Shown: piece by piece, positions 11,195 through 21,486 of the stretch
Numbering within the stretch: the first letter of the stretch is position 1
Layout: every line of letters begins with the position of its first letter
From: Paraphoma chrysanthemicola
Taxonomy: Eukaryota > Ascomycota > Dothideomycetes > Pleosporales > Phaeosphaeriaceae
Length of the DNA: 64,000 nucleotides
Assembly: GCA_020744225.1 (NCBI GenBank)
Contig: JAGMWG010000006.1
Location: 248,001-312,000 of the forward strand
Direction: 5' to 3'
Notes under the pieces: generated by a model
What the model was told of the DNA's origin: nothing
Seen by the model: only the letters and a program-made list of their open reading frames with translations
The model's database searches: none
Program-made: the position numbers and the translations under genes

Positions 11195-12225
11195 TCACCC
11201 CGCCCCTTTGACCTTCGGCCTCTGAATCACAACCTTATCCCCCTCCACCAATTCCCACCCAACCCCATCCTTGACTAACTCCGCCCACCCCCTCTCCGTA
11301 CACCTCTCGACAAACCTCCGATCCGCCCTCAAATACGCCCTACCCAAACACTTCAACGCATGCACCCTGACCCTGCCATCCGCCCATTCCATCACGCTCC
11401 TCTGATACCCATCCACGCACCGCCGCATGCGCCAAAACGTAACCCAATCGTCCACGACCAGCGCACCCATCACAGCCTCGACGCGGCGGTCCGTGTATTT
11501 GTACCGGACTTTTGTTTCGCGAGCACCCGCATAGTCAGACTGGCGGCATACTTGGTCGAGAATGTACAAGCCAACGAAGTCCTTCAGATCGTGCGGCGGG
11601 AGCGGGTTCCGCGGGTGCAAGACGTGTAAGAGCGTGTGCAGGGCTGGCAGGTACGATTCCCAATCGTGACAGAGGATGGCGACGTGGATGTTGAAATAGT
11701 ATGCTCGGCGCGCAAACACGTCTGTCCTACTACTTGCGGTGATTGCTTCGCGCAGTTTCCGCAGTGCTGTGAGTACCGTTTCGAGTTCGGTGATGCTTGT
11801 CGCGGTGGCGTTGCGTGTGGGTAGCTTGTCGGCTTCGTCGACTGCGGCGGTGTTTGGCGGAGCGTGTTTGGATGCGCCCAGGCCGAGAGATAGCGAGGAG
11901 AAGGAGGATGTGAGGTCGTTGGAAGCGATTTTGGGCGTGCTCACAGATGCGAAGAGGGAGTCGAGTTGTGAACGGTTCAGGGCGCAGAGCTTCATGTAGC
12001 GCTCGATGATGCGGTTGAGGTAGACTTCTTGCGTTTTGAAGTCATTAAGCCTTTGTGGATGTTAGTAGACAGCCGTTGAAGTGGGCTCGAGGGTGTGTAC
12101 CGTGTCTCTCCTTTTGAAGGAAGGCCGTAGGACTCGAGGGCGTCTTCGCGGACGGGCTTGAGGCGGTTCCATGCGCCAGATGCGCCGCGACGGCTGCTGG
12201 GCCGGATGGGCTCTGAGGAGCGCAT
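11195..12225 (-). CDS. Helical protein, possibly CSN8/PSMD8/eIF3k-like
   Basis: The model is complement(join(11195..12050, 12101..12225)), 326 residues. The intron has GTACAC, a perfect TACTAAC branch and CAAAG, and frame is kept. The protein starts with a Ser/Arg-rich segment, then YLNRIIERYMKL, a Ser/Ala-rich linker, and an all-helical C-terminal half with AYYFNIHVAILCHDWESYLPAL and YLRADRRFVERC. The helical-repeat pattern ending in a winged-helix-like segment recalls the CSN8/PSMD8/eIF3k (PCI-type) fold. This is a fold impression, not a firm assignment. It is convergent with SSF1, with 213 bp between stops. Confidence 0.6.
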
Positions 12226-12746
12226 CGTGGATATGTGAATTGGTGTCTAAAGCACTGGCGTTCACATCAGGTCAGGTCGAAGAAGTATGTTGGTTGGAGG
12301 GCCATGGTCGTCAATGGCAATGGCGTCGCATGGTGGGGTGGTGATGATGGCAGTCGCGAGTGAGGTCTGAGGAAGGTGGGATGCACATCGGTGAGGGCGG
12401 GGCATCTGCCAGCGAGCTAGACGCGTGATGCGTTTTGAATCGACCCTTCTCCTTGCAACAATCACGCGTCTTCACGTGTTTCCATAGTAATTCTGCTTTC
12501 ACCATGTCGACAAGCATGTGCTGGATGCCGAGGTGGGCGTGTATATGTTGTTGAGTGCCTCGCAAGCAGGTCCACTTTCGGTATAGTTCCCCGAATATTC
12601 CAGGACAACCCAGATTTGTGACATGTGCTCATCATTTCCATTCATTATATTTCTACCCCGTAAAATTTTCTTCGCATTGTCTGCGATCAAAAGACCATCA
12701 CCGCTACTTTTTGGCTAATTTGACGTTCTCAAGCCACACATTCGTC
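12226..12746. other. Divergent promoter region
   Basis: About 520 bp separate the ATG at 12225 (minus) and the ATG at 12747 (plus). No other coding signal is convincing. Confidence 0.5.
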
Positions 12747-13735
12747 ATGGATAGCGCAAAGAAAGCGGCTTCGGAAGCCGTGCAAACTACGAAAGAGGTG
12801 GAGAAGAAGATCGAAGACAAGCTCACTATTCTTTGGCACGAGATTGATACCTGGCAGCAAGATAACCACTACATCATCTCCGGCTACCGTCCACAGTCAA
12901 ATTCGTATCGAAAATCGTTCAAGAGTCTTGGATACCTGCACAATGAATCCGTCAACATCTACACCCACCTTCTTGGGGCCATTGCCATACTTATTTCTTC
13001 ACTTGTCCTCTACCAAGTCCTCGGATCTCGATGGGATACTGCGACTAGAGAAGACGTGTGGGTCTTCAGCTGCTTCTTTCTTGGGGCTACCGCCTGTTTG
13101 AGCATGAGCGCTGCGTTCCATACCATCTCGAACCACTCGCACGAAGTAGCAAAATTTGGAAACCAGCTCGATTACGCGGGAATAGTATTCCTCATCTGGG
13201 GAAGCTTCATCCCTGTACTCTACTATGGTTTCCAGAGCGAGCCGGCGCTGATGAAGAAGTACTGGGCCATGGTATGATTCATTTCCCGGTCTTCTGTTGC
13301 TGGTGATTAACGTTTGACCAGATCACAACCTTGGCGGCATGTACTGCCGTCGTATCTACACATTCTAGCTTTCGAACTCCAGCACTTCGGCCGTTCCGAG
13401 CGCTCATGTTTGTATTCCTGGGCTTATCGGCCGTGGTCCCCATGTTCCATGGCATCAGCGTGTATGGCCTTGAACACATGCGCTATGCCGCGAGCTTGGA
13501 CTGGGTGGTCTCCCAAGGCGCACTTTATATCGTCGGCGCGGCCATTTATGCCGCAAGAGTACCGGAGAAGTGGAGCCCAGGACGCTATGACATCTGGGGT
13601 TCGAGTCACCAAATTTTCCATGTTTTGGTCGTCATGGCGGCGGCAACGCACCTCGTTGGGCTCGTAAAGGCTTTCGACCACGAACATAGCAGTAGAAGTG
13701 TCCAGCTGTTAGAGAATCTCTTGAAGAGCCGATAA
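12747..13735 (+). CDS. PAQR / hemolysin-III family membrane receptor (Izh-like)
   Basis: The model is join(12747..13271, 13322..13735), 312 residues, with a canonical 50-nt intron (GTATGA...GACCAG). A short helical N-terminus precedes seven hydrophobic segments. The three PAQR signatures are present: the Ser/His motif in SAAFHTISNHSH (TM2), the Asp motif in QLDYAGI (TM3), and the His motif in SHQIFHVLVVMAAATHL near the last TM. These polar residues form a zinc site in the family. Fungal members (Izh1-4) act in sterol and zinc homeostasis and in responses to osmotin-type ligands. N-terminus cytosolic by family. Length and motif order are complete. Confidence 0.9.
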
Positions 13736-14273
13736 ATGTCGCCGAAGCCGGACTTTACGAAGAAATGAAACTATCCGCGGGACTACGCTCCCGCTACAAA
13801 TACCATTTGGCGCCTTACACCACAGCTATGAGTGCCTCTAATAGGAAGTTCATATGCGTAATACTCGACTTCAATCTGAAGCGTCTGCGCTGATTCAGGA
13901 ATGACCAAGCTGAGTAAACTGCTCTAGCCAATAAGGCGGACGACGAATACATGCTTGCATAACGATTGCAGTAGCGGACCCTTCAATACGAATCGCTGCT
14001 CCAAGCTTCAATGGATGCCTGCAAATACTTGGCTCATGTTGTTCCAGCTTCTGAAAAATGCGCTTCGTCGGACGTTGTGCTTGCTTACACGCATGTCTCT
14101 AAATCGAGCGTTTCCACAACGGGATCGCGCAACCTCACAACCATGTCTAGCTAATCCCGGACTCGAATTGGGGAAATGTCAAAGATATTTTATAAGACAA
14201 GAAAGTAGTCGGCTGTCCTTATCATCGCTCTTGCACAGACATCACAGGTTGATCACCCATTCTCCGCAATACA
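13736..14273. other. Intergenic, no gene seen
   Basis: This is the 3' region of the PAQR gene and the promoter of the secreted propeller gene. Nothing else is supported. Confidence 0.5.
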
Positions 14274-15344
14274 ATGATGGCGCAGATTCTGGCCGTATTG
14301 CTGTCCCTACTGCAGTTCGCGTTTGCACTACCCAGCCCAGATAGCAAGGCTAGTTCGAATCTTCCGCTTCCAGCTACAACAATAGCCCAACTCAACACCG
14401 CTCCTACTTGGCTCGAGAACATTGCCGTTCGTCCCAATGGCGACCTCTTGGTCACCCAGCTTGCACCAGCACCAATCCTGTATACTGTCAAGAATCCTTC
14501 ATCTAAACATGCCACCCTCGAATCAATCTACCAATGGAAAGAACCGAACGTCACCGTCCTACTCGGAATAACCGAAACATACCCCGACACCTTCGCCATC
14601 ATCACCGGAAACGCCACAGCCAACGCCACGGGTTACGCTGGCACGTTCGCAGTGTGGGAAGCCAAATTCTCCTTGCCAAAATCATCCAAACTATCCGTCC
14701 GCAAAATCGCCAATGTCCCCGAAGCCATGTTCCTCAACGGCGTGATCCCTCTCCCTGGTCACCCAGACATCCTCCTCATCCCTGACTCTCAATTCGGTCT
14801 ACTCTTCCGCCTCAATACGCGAACTGGCAAAAGCGAAATCATCGCCGACAGGTCAGAATTCAAGCCTTACCCGGAACGACAAAACAAGACTGTTGGATTT
14901 GGCATCAACGGCGTGAGGATCAAGGACGGGTATTTATACTTCAGCAACTCGAACCTAATCACCATCTTCCGCATTCCAATCACACGCGACGGCTACATTG
15001 CGCAAAACGGCAAAGCCGCAGTAGAATTGTACGCCGATCTCAGTAGCGCGACGATCTTTGTTGACGATTTCACGTTCTCTGACGACGGGACATTGTGGGC
15101 TGTTGCGAATGATGGAAATACAATCGTCGCTGTGTCGCCCGGCGGAAAGAAGGTGCAAGCTGTTGCTGGCGCGTTTGATCATTTGACGATTGCGGGTGGG
15201 ACGGCAGCGGCGTTTGGAAGGACGAAGAGCGATCGAGATGTGTTGTATGTGAGCACGGCTGGGGGGCTGGATGCACCGGTGAATGGGACGGTGACGGAGC
15301 CGGGGAAGGTGGTGGGTGTTAATACGAAGGGTTATGTATGCTGA
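14274..15344 (+). CDS. Secreted SMP-30/gluconolactonase-like beta-propeller protein
   Basis: This is a single exon of 356 residues with a clear signal peptide (MMAQILAVLLSLLQFAFA). The mature part shows repeated four-strand blade patterns such as LENIAVRPNGDLLVTQL, FLNGVIPLPGHPDILLIPDS and DDFTFSDDGTLWAVANDGN, typical of six-bladed SMP-30/NHL-like propellers common as secreted fungal proteins. Several N-glycosylation sequons are present (NVT, NAT, NKT, NGT). The enzymatic function is unknown; such proteins are often annotated as lactonases but the metal-binding residues cannot be confirmed by eye. Confidence 0.8.
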   Translation: MMAQILAVLLSLLQFAFALPSPDSKASSNLPLPATTIAQLNTAPTWLENIAVRPNGDLLVTQLAPAPILYTVKNPSSKHATLESIYQWKEPNVTVLLGITETYPDTFAIITGNATANATGYAGTFAVWEAKFSLPKSSKLSVRKIANVPEAMFLNGVIPLPGHPDILLIPDSQFGLLFRLNTRTGKSEIIADRSEFKPYPERQNKTVGFGINGVRIKDGYLYFSNSNLITIFRIPITRDGYIAQNGKAAVELYADLSSATIFVDDFTFSDDGTLWAVANDGNTIVAVSPGGKKVQAVAGAFDHLTIAGGTAAAFGRTKSDRDVLYVSTAGGLDAPVNGTVTEPGKVVGVNTKGYVC

Positions 15345-16150
15345 GGATGGCTCTCAGGTACGGGAAGGCTGATTGTATAGACATAGGCGCTGCTGTAATC
15401 TACAGAGGAGCTCGCATGTACCTTGAAATTCGATGGCATCGGTTTCTTGGTTTCAATGCTCAATGCTGCGTTACTATTGCACTCTGCTTGAATGATATGG
15501 TCACCCGTTAGCTCCGTTCAGAGATACGCTATGCTCGATCCTCCTGAGACCCTGTCGCTGTTCCGTCATGCGTGAAAGGTCGCTGTACATAGAGCGCTCG
15601 GAGGTGAGCGCAAGAGGGAGGGAGCCTCAACCGCCCATGACTTCGTGAAAACTGCCAACACCCCCAGGACGTAGCCAAACACCTTTGACAATGCCAAAGA
15701 ACCAACCACAGCCTTATCCAGCACAGTTTCACCACCTCAGATGTTTCAATGATCACCGCGCACGAGCGTTAGTTCACGCCGCGTTCCCGATTTAGCTTCG
15801 TAAGCGAGCCGCACAGATCAGTGATGACGCAGTGGCCCGATCGCGGCTTCCCCATGTTTCGCAGGGCAGGCGCCGGCCAGCCAATCAGCGCTGCAGATCT
15901 GCATGTCTCGCAGCTTCCGATGCAGAGCTCACCTCCCAGCATTCAGGTTCCTGAATTCTGACATCCGCTCTTCACCATCCAACGCGCACATCTCATTACA
16001 ACGCGCGCATCATTGCTAAGCTTCACAACATCCTTCACAAGCATTTGCGCATCAATTGAAACCTTCCTACACACTTTGCGACGCGACAGCTGTTTGCAAA
16101 GTATCACGTCATCTCGACTCTAGGGCGATTGAACGAACAAGTCGCGCATC
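15345..16150. other. Intergenic, no gene seen
   Basis: About 800 bp. The last 200 bp are CT/CA-rich like a fungal housekeeping promoter and 5' leader for the Hva1-type gene. No reading frame is credible. Confidence 0.5.
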
Positions 16151-17109
16151 ATGACTGAATCTGAGATCCAGCAGGGAGATAAGGGTGAGTTCTCCACATT
16201 CCGTGTGTTCATCTCAAAGCGCGACATCTAGAAAGGCCCCGGTGAGAGCCGGCTGCACTGCCAACGCGCAACTGTCACGTACCGGCGCATATTGGCGCGT
16301 TACTACACGCGTGGTCGCCATTGCATAGCAACACCGTATCAACATGTGCTGACTCATCTGCGCACATAGTCTCATGGAGCTGGGGCAGCGGCCAGCCTGG
16401 CGGCAAGGTTGCCGAGGTCAAGGAGCAAGGGGAGATCGCCATCGAGTCGAACCGCGGAAACACCATCAAGAAGAACGCTTCGCCTGACAATCCGGCTGTG
16501 CATATTGAGCGATCTGGCAATGATGTTGTCAAGCGCGCCAGCGAGCTTCAAATCGACAAGAAGGCCGAGGGCGCCAATGGCCAGTCCAATGGCGAGTCGA
16601 AGAAGGAAGATGACAAGCCGGCCGAGGACGAGAAGGAAGACAAGCCAGCTGAGGCAGAGAAGAAGGACGAGGAAATGAAGGATGCGCCCTCGAAAGACGA
16701 GAAGGATGACGCGCAGCCAAACGGCGACTCCAAAGCCGATGCGTCAGAGGAAGAGAAGAAAGAAGACGAAAAGACTGAGGAGAAGTCCGAGGAGAAGTCT
16801 GAGGATAAGTCTGAGGAGAAATCCGAAGATTCCGCCAAGTCCGCAGAAGACGACAAGAATGCTGGCGACAAGCGCAAAGCTGACGAGTCCGTTGAGACTA
16901 ATAGCGCTGATGACGACAAGGACGAGGAACCAGAGGCGAAGAAAGCCAAAACTGATAAAGCGAACGGCGAAGGTGAGACCAAGAAGAAGGGTGGCCGCCC
17001 CAAGGCCAGCGAGAAGAAGGAAAAGAAAGAGCCCGCGAAGAAGAAGGCGCCTAAGAAGGCCGCTACCGCCGACGGCCAGCCCAGGCGAAGCGGACGCAAC
17101 AGGTCGTAG
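16151..17109 (+). CDS. Hypervirulence-associated (Hva1) TUDOR-domain protein
   Basis: The model is join(16151..16184, 16370..17109), 257 residues. The short first exon (MTESEIQQGDK) is followed by a 185-nt intron with GTGAGT and CACATAG. The second exon begins VSWSWGSGQPGGKVAEV, then NTIKKNASPDNPAVHIE and DVVKRASEL, the Hva1 TUDOR fold (about residues 8-70). The rest is disordered: long Lys/Asp/Glu repeats, a basic KRKADE segment, and a C-terminal Lys/Pro/Ala tail containing a GGRPK AT-hook-like motif. Composition suggests a nuclear, chromatin-associated protein (inference). The family name comes from a Cryptococcus gene; nothing here implies virulence. Confidence 0.85.
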
Positions 17110-17875
17110 ATGCAGCATACCGATCGCGCGGCGCAGGTTACGACCCTTTCTTTGACATCACTAGGGAGTGGGCAGATGCTGTCGTCGAGAAGTGATGAGA
17201 CTATGGCAGGCTGGGAATATGGATGGCACACATGGAATACGACTGATGACGGTATGGGCGGGCTATAGCATCAGTCGCTGGCGTAAAACGGGTCGGTCTT
17301 TGATTTACTGTGCGTTCGTCATTCCTGCATGAGTTTCCGTTGTTGTACAGTATCGTTCCCTATGTCATGTCGCTTTTCTAAGTGTCAAGGTCTCGAAAGA
17401 AAAAGTACGCGTCTGCAGACATAGTATAATGATACTGGTTACTCAAGATGCCATTAAAGGAGGTTGTTGAGAAGTGTCTGCGCTCCTGCCCGCTTTGACG
17501 TCCAAGCTTAGCGCGGCTTGGGCTACGCCCCTCGATCAGCTCATGTATGCAACTTCGCCACTGACACTGACCACCCTATTGCAGTTATCTGGGAGCCTCC
17601 CACCAATGTGCGCTCGATGCCTGCTTCATGAGGTACTGAGATGCATTGCATCCTAGCAGGCGCGTACTTCATCACGAGTTGCCCCGCTTTCCGGCGAGGC
17701 GCAGCCTACAGATCTCACCCACCTCCACCACACCTCGACGAGGATGATCATCGCTGTCTCATATAGATGTATAGCATTCGAATACAGCAACGAAGTCTGG
17801 AGGTCCACATCGGGCTGTTCTCGCTTTGCTTCATCCTAGACACCGAAAACGACAGCGGAAAACTAAACAGCTGGG
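17110..17875. other. Intergenic, no gene seen
   Basis: About 770 bp between two plus-strand genes. Short open frames here lack domains and conserved splice sites. Confidence 0.5.
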
Positions 17876-19822
17876 ATGAGGCTTCTCAATGTGCGCACGC
17901 TCACACTCGAAAGTTATTTCGAAGATGTCCCGCCATATGCAATCCTGTCCCATTGCTGGGGAGACGACGAGGTCTTGTTCTCTGATCTGCAAGATCTTGA
18001 GCTTGCGAAATCGAAGACAGGCTTTGAGAAGGTAGAAAAGACTTGTGAACGCGCTATCAAGGATGGTTTCAACTACTGTTGGATTGATACGTGCTGTATA
18101 GACAAGAATTCGTCGGCTGAGCTCAGCGAAGCGATCAACTCCATGTTTGCGTGGTATAGAAACTCTGGAAAATGCTACGCCTACCTCATCGATGTGGAAG
18201 GTCCAGAAGACTTTGCAAAAAGTAGATGGTTCACACGAGCTTGGACTTTGCAGGAGCTACTTGCTCCGAGCCACATCGAGACACTTGACAAGCAAACTGG
18301 CAAACGCACCGGCATGGAATTCTTCTCGCGCGATTGGACCCGTTTGGGTAGTAAGGGCGGGCTTAGTGTCACCATATCGAGAATCACAGGTGTACCAAGG
18401 GAATACCTCGAGCGTGTCAATCCAGCTCACGCCAGTATCAGTATGCGAATGTCATGGGCGGCCGACCGACAGGCGACACGAGCGGAGGACATTGCGTACA
18501 GCCTTCTAGGTATTTTCGACGTTAACATGCCATTGCTTTACGGAGAAGGCAAGGCGAAAGCTTTCAGGCGGTTACAGGAAGAGATCATGAAATTTTCCGA
18601 GGATGAGACTCTGTTTGCGTGGGAGAACCCAGAGTTTACTTCTAGCGTGTCAATGACGACAGATGTCCTCGCATCCGATCCGAAGGACTTTTCCGAAGCC
18701 AGAGACCTTGTGCCATTCTCGTCGGAGAAGCCACGGAGCCCATACTCCATGACACATCGCGGCTTGCGTATATGGCTTGAGATACTGGACCCTGCTGGCT
18801 CTGACAATGCGATTGGGCAAGCTCTGATTCAGAGCGCCCGACCACTCCGCTCACCGGTCATGATCTGGTCAGACAATAACCTTGTTTGGGCAGCTCTTCA
18901 ATGTCATGTTGCAAATAACTTCCATGATCATGTTATGATACCGTTGCGCCATCTTGGCGCTGACATTTACCAACGAGACGCTGGTACGAACGTCATCCTC
19001 ATTCCAACTTTGACCACGAGTCTTTGGACTGAGGAAAGGGAAGTATATATTCGCAATGGTGGAATCAACTCGACAACTCACGGCGGTCATCGTCGCTACG
19101 GTTTCCTTTTTCGCAGCCTGCCGAAGCAGTTCAGCGTGGTGCAAGTCAGTCCCCAAGCTGCTTGGCAGCGAAAGAGCAAGATTCTTCAGGGTGATAGCGA
19201 GCCTTATGGACAGCGAGATTGGAAAGCGACTATTCTCCTGAGTATTCTGCAGTCTGAACCGCCGGCTGAACCAGAGTATCTCATGCTATCCATGACACTC
19301 GGGCTCAAGTACGAACGTGGCTTCCCTAAGCAAACATCGGAGCCACAGCCTTGGTGTCACATAGACGATACTGTGCGTCCATTGAATGACAGTACAGTGG
19401 ACCTCTCTCCTGCCAACCCCTGGTCGAACAATGATCGCCGCGAAGTACTGGAATTCACTGATCCCCACGGCAACCCGTACAGGCATCGCTTGAAAGCACA
19501 AATCAGCACCGCCATGGTTTTTGGACAGCCAATGTTTCTCCTCGACTTGGAATTCGATGAGAACGGGAACACACTTACTGTTCCGACCAGATCATCTGGA
19601 GCACAAGCCTTGCCGCCACAGAAAAAATATGCAATTAAGCCTACCTTGTCGGGCGCTTGGATGGAGAAGCTATCCCACCACTTCGAGGTGCCGACACCGG
19701 AGTTATACCGCGAGCAGTTCGTCTCGGACGGCGACCTCGAAAATCAGGAGAAGATAAAGGCTGAGGCTGCTGAAGCGGCTGCAGCTACAGTCAACGCTCC
19801 TAGCGTCCCATCCTTTTCTTAG
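17876..19822 (+). CDS. HET-domain (heterokaryon incompatibility) protein
   Basis: This is a single exon of 648 residues starting MRLLNVRTLTLESYF, the usual N-terminus of this class. The HET domain spans about residues 20-150: PYAILSHCWGDDEV, YCWIDTCCIDKNSSAELSEAINSM, CYAYLIDV, SRWFTRAWTLQELLAP. Next come MSWAADRQATRAEDIAYSLLGIF and MPLLYGEG, typical of the HET/DUF8212 arrangement, and a long C-terminal half without known repeats. HET domains trigger cell death when incompatible alleles meet in a fused cell. There is no NACHT or WD40 partner in the same gene. It is one of three HET genes in the window. Confidence 0.92.
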   Translation: MRLLNVRTLTLESYFEDVPPYAILSHCWGDDEVLFSDLQDLELAKSKTGFEKVEKTCERAIKDGFNYCWIDTCCIDKNSSAELSEAINSMFAWYRNSGKCYAYLIDVEGPEDFAKSRWFTRAWTLQELLAPSHIETLDKQTGKRTGMEFFSRDWTRLGSKGGLSVTISRITGVPREYLERVNPAHASISMRMSWAADRQATRAEDIAYSLLGIFDVNMPLLYGEGKAKAFRRLQEEIMKFSEDETLFAWENPEFTSSVSMTTDVLASDPKDFSEARDLVPFSSEKPRSPYSMTHRGLRIWLEILDPAGSDNAIGQALIQSARPLRSPVMIWSDNNLVWAALQCHVANNFHDHVMIPLRHLGADIYQRDAGTNVILIPTLTTSLWTEEREVYIRNGGINSTTHGGHRRYGFLFRSLPKQFSVVQVSPQAAWQRKSKILQGDSEPYGQRDWKATILLSILQSEPPAEPEYLMLSMTLGLKYERGFPKQTSEPQPWCHIDDTVRPLNDSTVDLSPANPWSNNDRREVLEFTDPHGNPYRHRLKAQISTAMVFGQPMFLLDLEFDENGNTLTVPTRSSGAQALPPQKKYAIKPTLSGAWMEKLSHHFEVPTPELYREQFVSDGDLENQEKIKAEAAEAAAATVNAPSVPSFS

Positions 19823-20146
19823 GATGAGTGAAATGACTGCTCATGATAAGATTTTCATATTGGGGTTCGGCCAAAGGCGGATACACTGCATGCAGAAGGT
19901 TGAGACGTTTTTGCGCTCGTAAACTCCAGCATTTTGGCCGCTTCTATACATATCATCACTAAAGATTCATGATGACCCGCTGCTATTGAACAAGGACTCT
20001 CTGATGGGGACCCAGCACTATACCCCACTTGCCGTCCTGCGTCTGGGCGATTCTGGGAGAAGCGAAGGCTTCCTTGATAAATGTCAATACCACAATACCG
20101 ACGTTCGACCAGCTATATATACAGTCTTTCTCTCTTATATAACCAT
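19823..20146. other. Convergent intergenic spacer
   Basis: This spacer lies between the 3' ends of the HET gene and the first cluster gene. No feature is seen. Confidence 0.5.
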
Positions 20147-20917
20147 TTAGGTTCTCTTCTCCTTGTCTTCGATTGCGAGAGTCATGATCCATATTGATGT
20201 GATGATGAGTGTGACTGTTACCACAGCCGCCAGATTGGAGGCGACAAGGCTGTGATCCATGCTCAACGCGCACCAGACCGGCCATCCAAGACCACAATTC
20301 GCCATGCCGTATGTACAAGTTACAACCGCAGCAATGATCCAACTCTTCCATCCGGTAAGATGTGGTCGCAAAATATGAACGATTGTGGCGCTCATTATGG
20401 GACTCGTCGCATGGATAGCTGGAAACCACAAAGGAAACCCTGCAATCGCCAGAGGCTGTTTACCGTAATATGTGTACATCCCGAGGGCCATGGCAGGGTA
20501 CTCGAGCACAAGGTTTGCTGTAAATGACTTGAGCCACAAAGTCCACACATCCCTACGGGTTGCGTTTGTGCGAGAAATGATCTTATAAAACCAGTAACCT
20601 TGCCCACCAACGAACCAGGTATAACATGGAATGATGAAATAGGGCATTGGGCGACCGATAAATTCGAAGGCTATCCAGCTACCCTCGCGGGCGAAGAAAC
20701 AGAATCCCAAGACATCGATAATTGGTTCGAAAACAGATGCGATTGTGCCACCAATAAAGAACCACAACGCGGTGCTGTCGCCCTTTTGGAGGCCGTTGAT
20801 AACGAAGTATAAGAACACAAGTACCGGAACGTGTGTTAGCGTCGTTGCGATGACCTGTCCCTCGTAGGGAATAGAAAGATCCGCCGGTGGACGACTTGTT
20901 GTGCCTGGAACAAACAT
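20147..20917 (-). CDS. Polytopic membrane protein, AveC-like (cluster gene 1)
   Basis: This is a single exon of 256 residues with about six to seven hydrophobic segments. Conspicuous polar residues sit inside them: EPIIDVLG (about residue 61-68), GRPMPYF, WFVGGQGYWFYK, LVLEYPAMALGMYTYYG and a late FPAIHATSP. The spacing of an Asp/Glu pair, a mid-membrane Glu and a Tyr-x-Tyr resembles the neighbouring AveC/spirocyclase-like protein and I think they are distant relatives (by eye). It is transcribed divergently from that gene across 569 bp, so the two are probably co-regulated. Possible roles are membrane-embedded cyclase/isomerase or transport. The family is not firmly recognised. Confidence 0.6.
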   Translation of the reverse strand: MFVPGTTSRPPADLSIPYEGQVIATTLTHVPVLVFLYFVINGLQKGDSTALWFFIGGTIASVFEPIIDVLGFCFFAREGSWIAFEFIGRPMPYFIIPCYTWFVGGQGYWFYKIISRTNATRRDVWTLWLKSFTANLVLEYPAMALGMYTYYGKQPLAIAGFPLWFPAIHATSPIMSATIVHILRPHLTGWKSWIIAAVVTCTYGMANCGLGWPVWCALSMDHSLVASNLAAVVTVTLIITSIWIMTLAIEDKEKRT

Positions 20918-21486
20918 GTTTCCTGTGGTCGTTGGTGTAGTATGCTCGTCATGGACCGATCGCTCTATTCGTGAGCATTAAACCGGGCATTCGTCGGCAT
21001 TATATACTGTTCAAAGGATGGATTAACACGTGCAATCTGGGATCCGGAGTTGAGACTTGTGCCCCTCCGGAACCGGGCGCCATTTTCCGTCGCCAATAGG
21101 ATGTAGACTACACCGAACGGAAACGACCAAATACGCATGAGTCTCAAGACCACCTCCACACACTGCATCCTTTACCTAGGTAGGGTAATAAATATAGCAT
21201 TCATGCAATAGCCTAGAGGCCTTTGGTGTGTCATCAAGATTGCACTGCAGACACCAAACACGTGTGAAAGCATTCGGGAGCGATGCAATGGAGATGTTAA
21301 CGTGCAGTAAAACGTTGTCTCCTGGGCCCGAAGCTTCATGCGAACCTCCGACTCGGGCGGATCGATCAAATCCTGGTTCCGGTACATCCAACCATTTAAG
21401 AAGAAGCTTATGCTTCAATACGCCTGAGAGCACTTGTTCCACTCGAGTCCGTTCTACAGCATCACGCTTCTATTAGTGCAGACATC
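20918..21486. promoter_or_regulatory. Bidirectional promoter of two AveC-like genes
   Basis: 569 bp between the divergent ATGs. It contains CCGG-core elements (CTCCGGAACCGG at 21065-21076, TTCCGGTA near 21377) that recur in other promoters of the cluster. No coding frame is credible. Confidence 0.45.

Noticed and set aside
16548..17231. Minus-strand Ser/Phe-rich frame opposite the Hva1-type gene
   Set aside because: It is the antisense shadow of a Lys/Glu-rich coding region.
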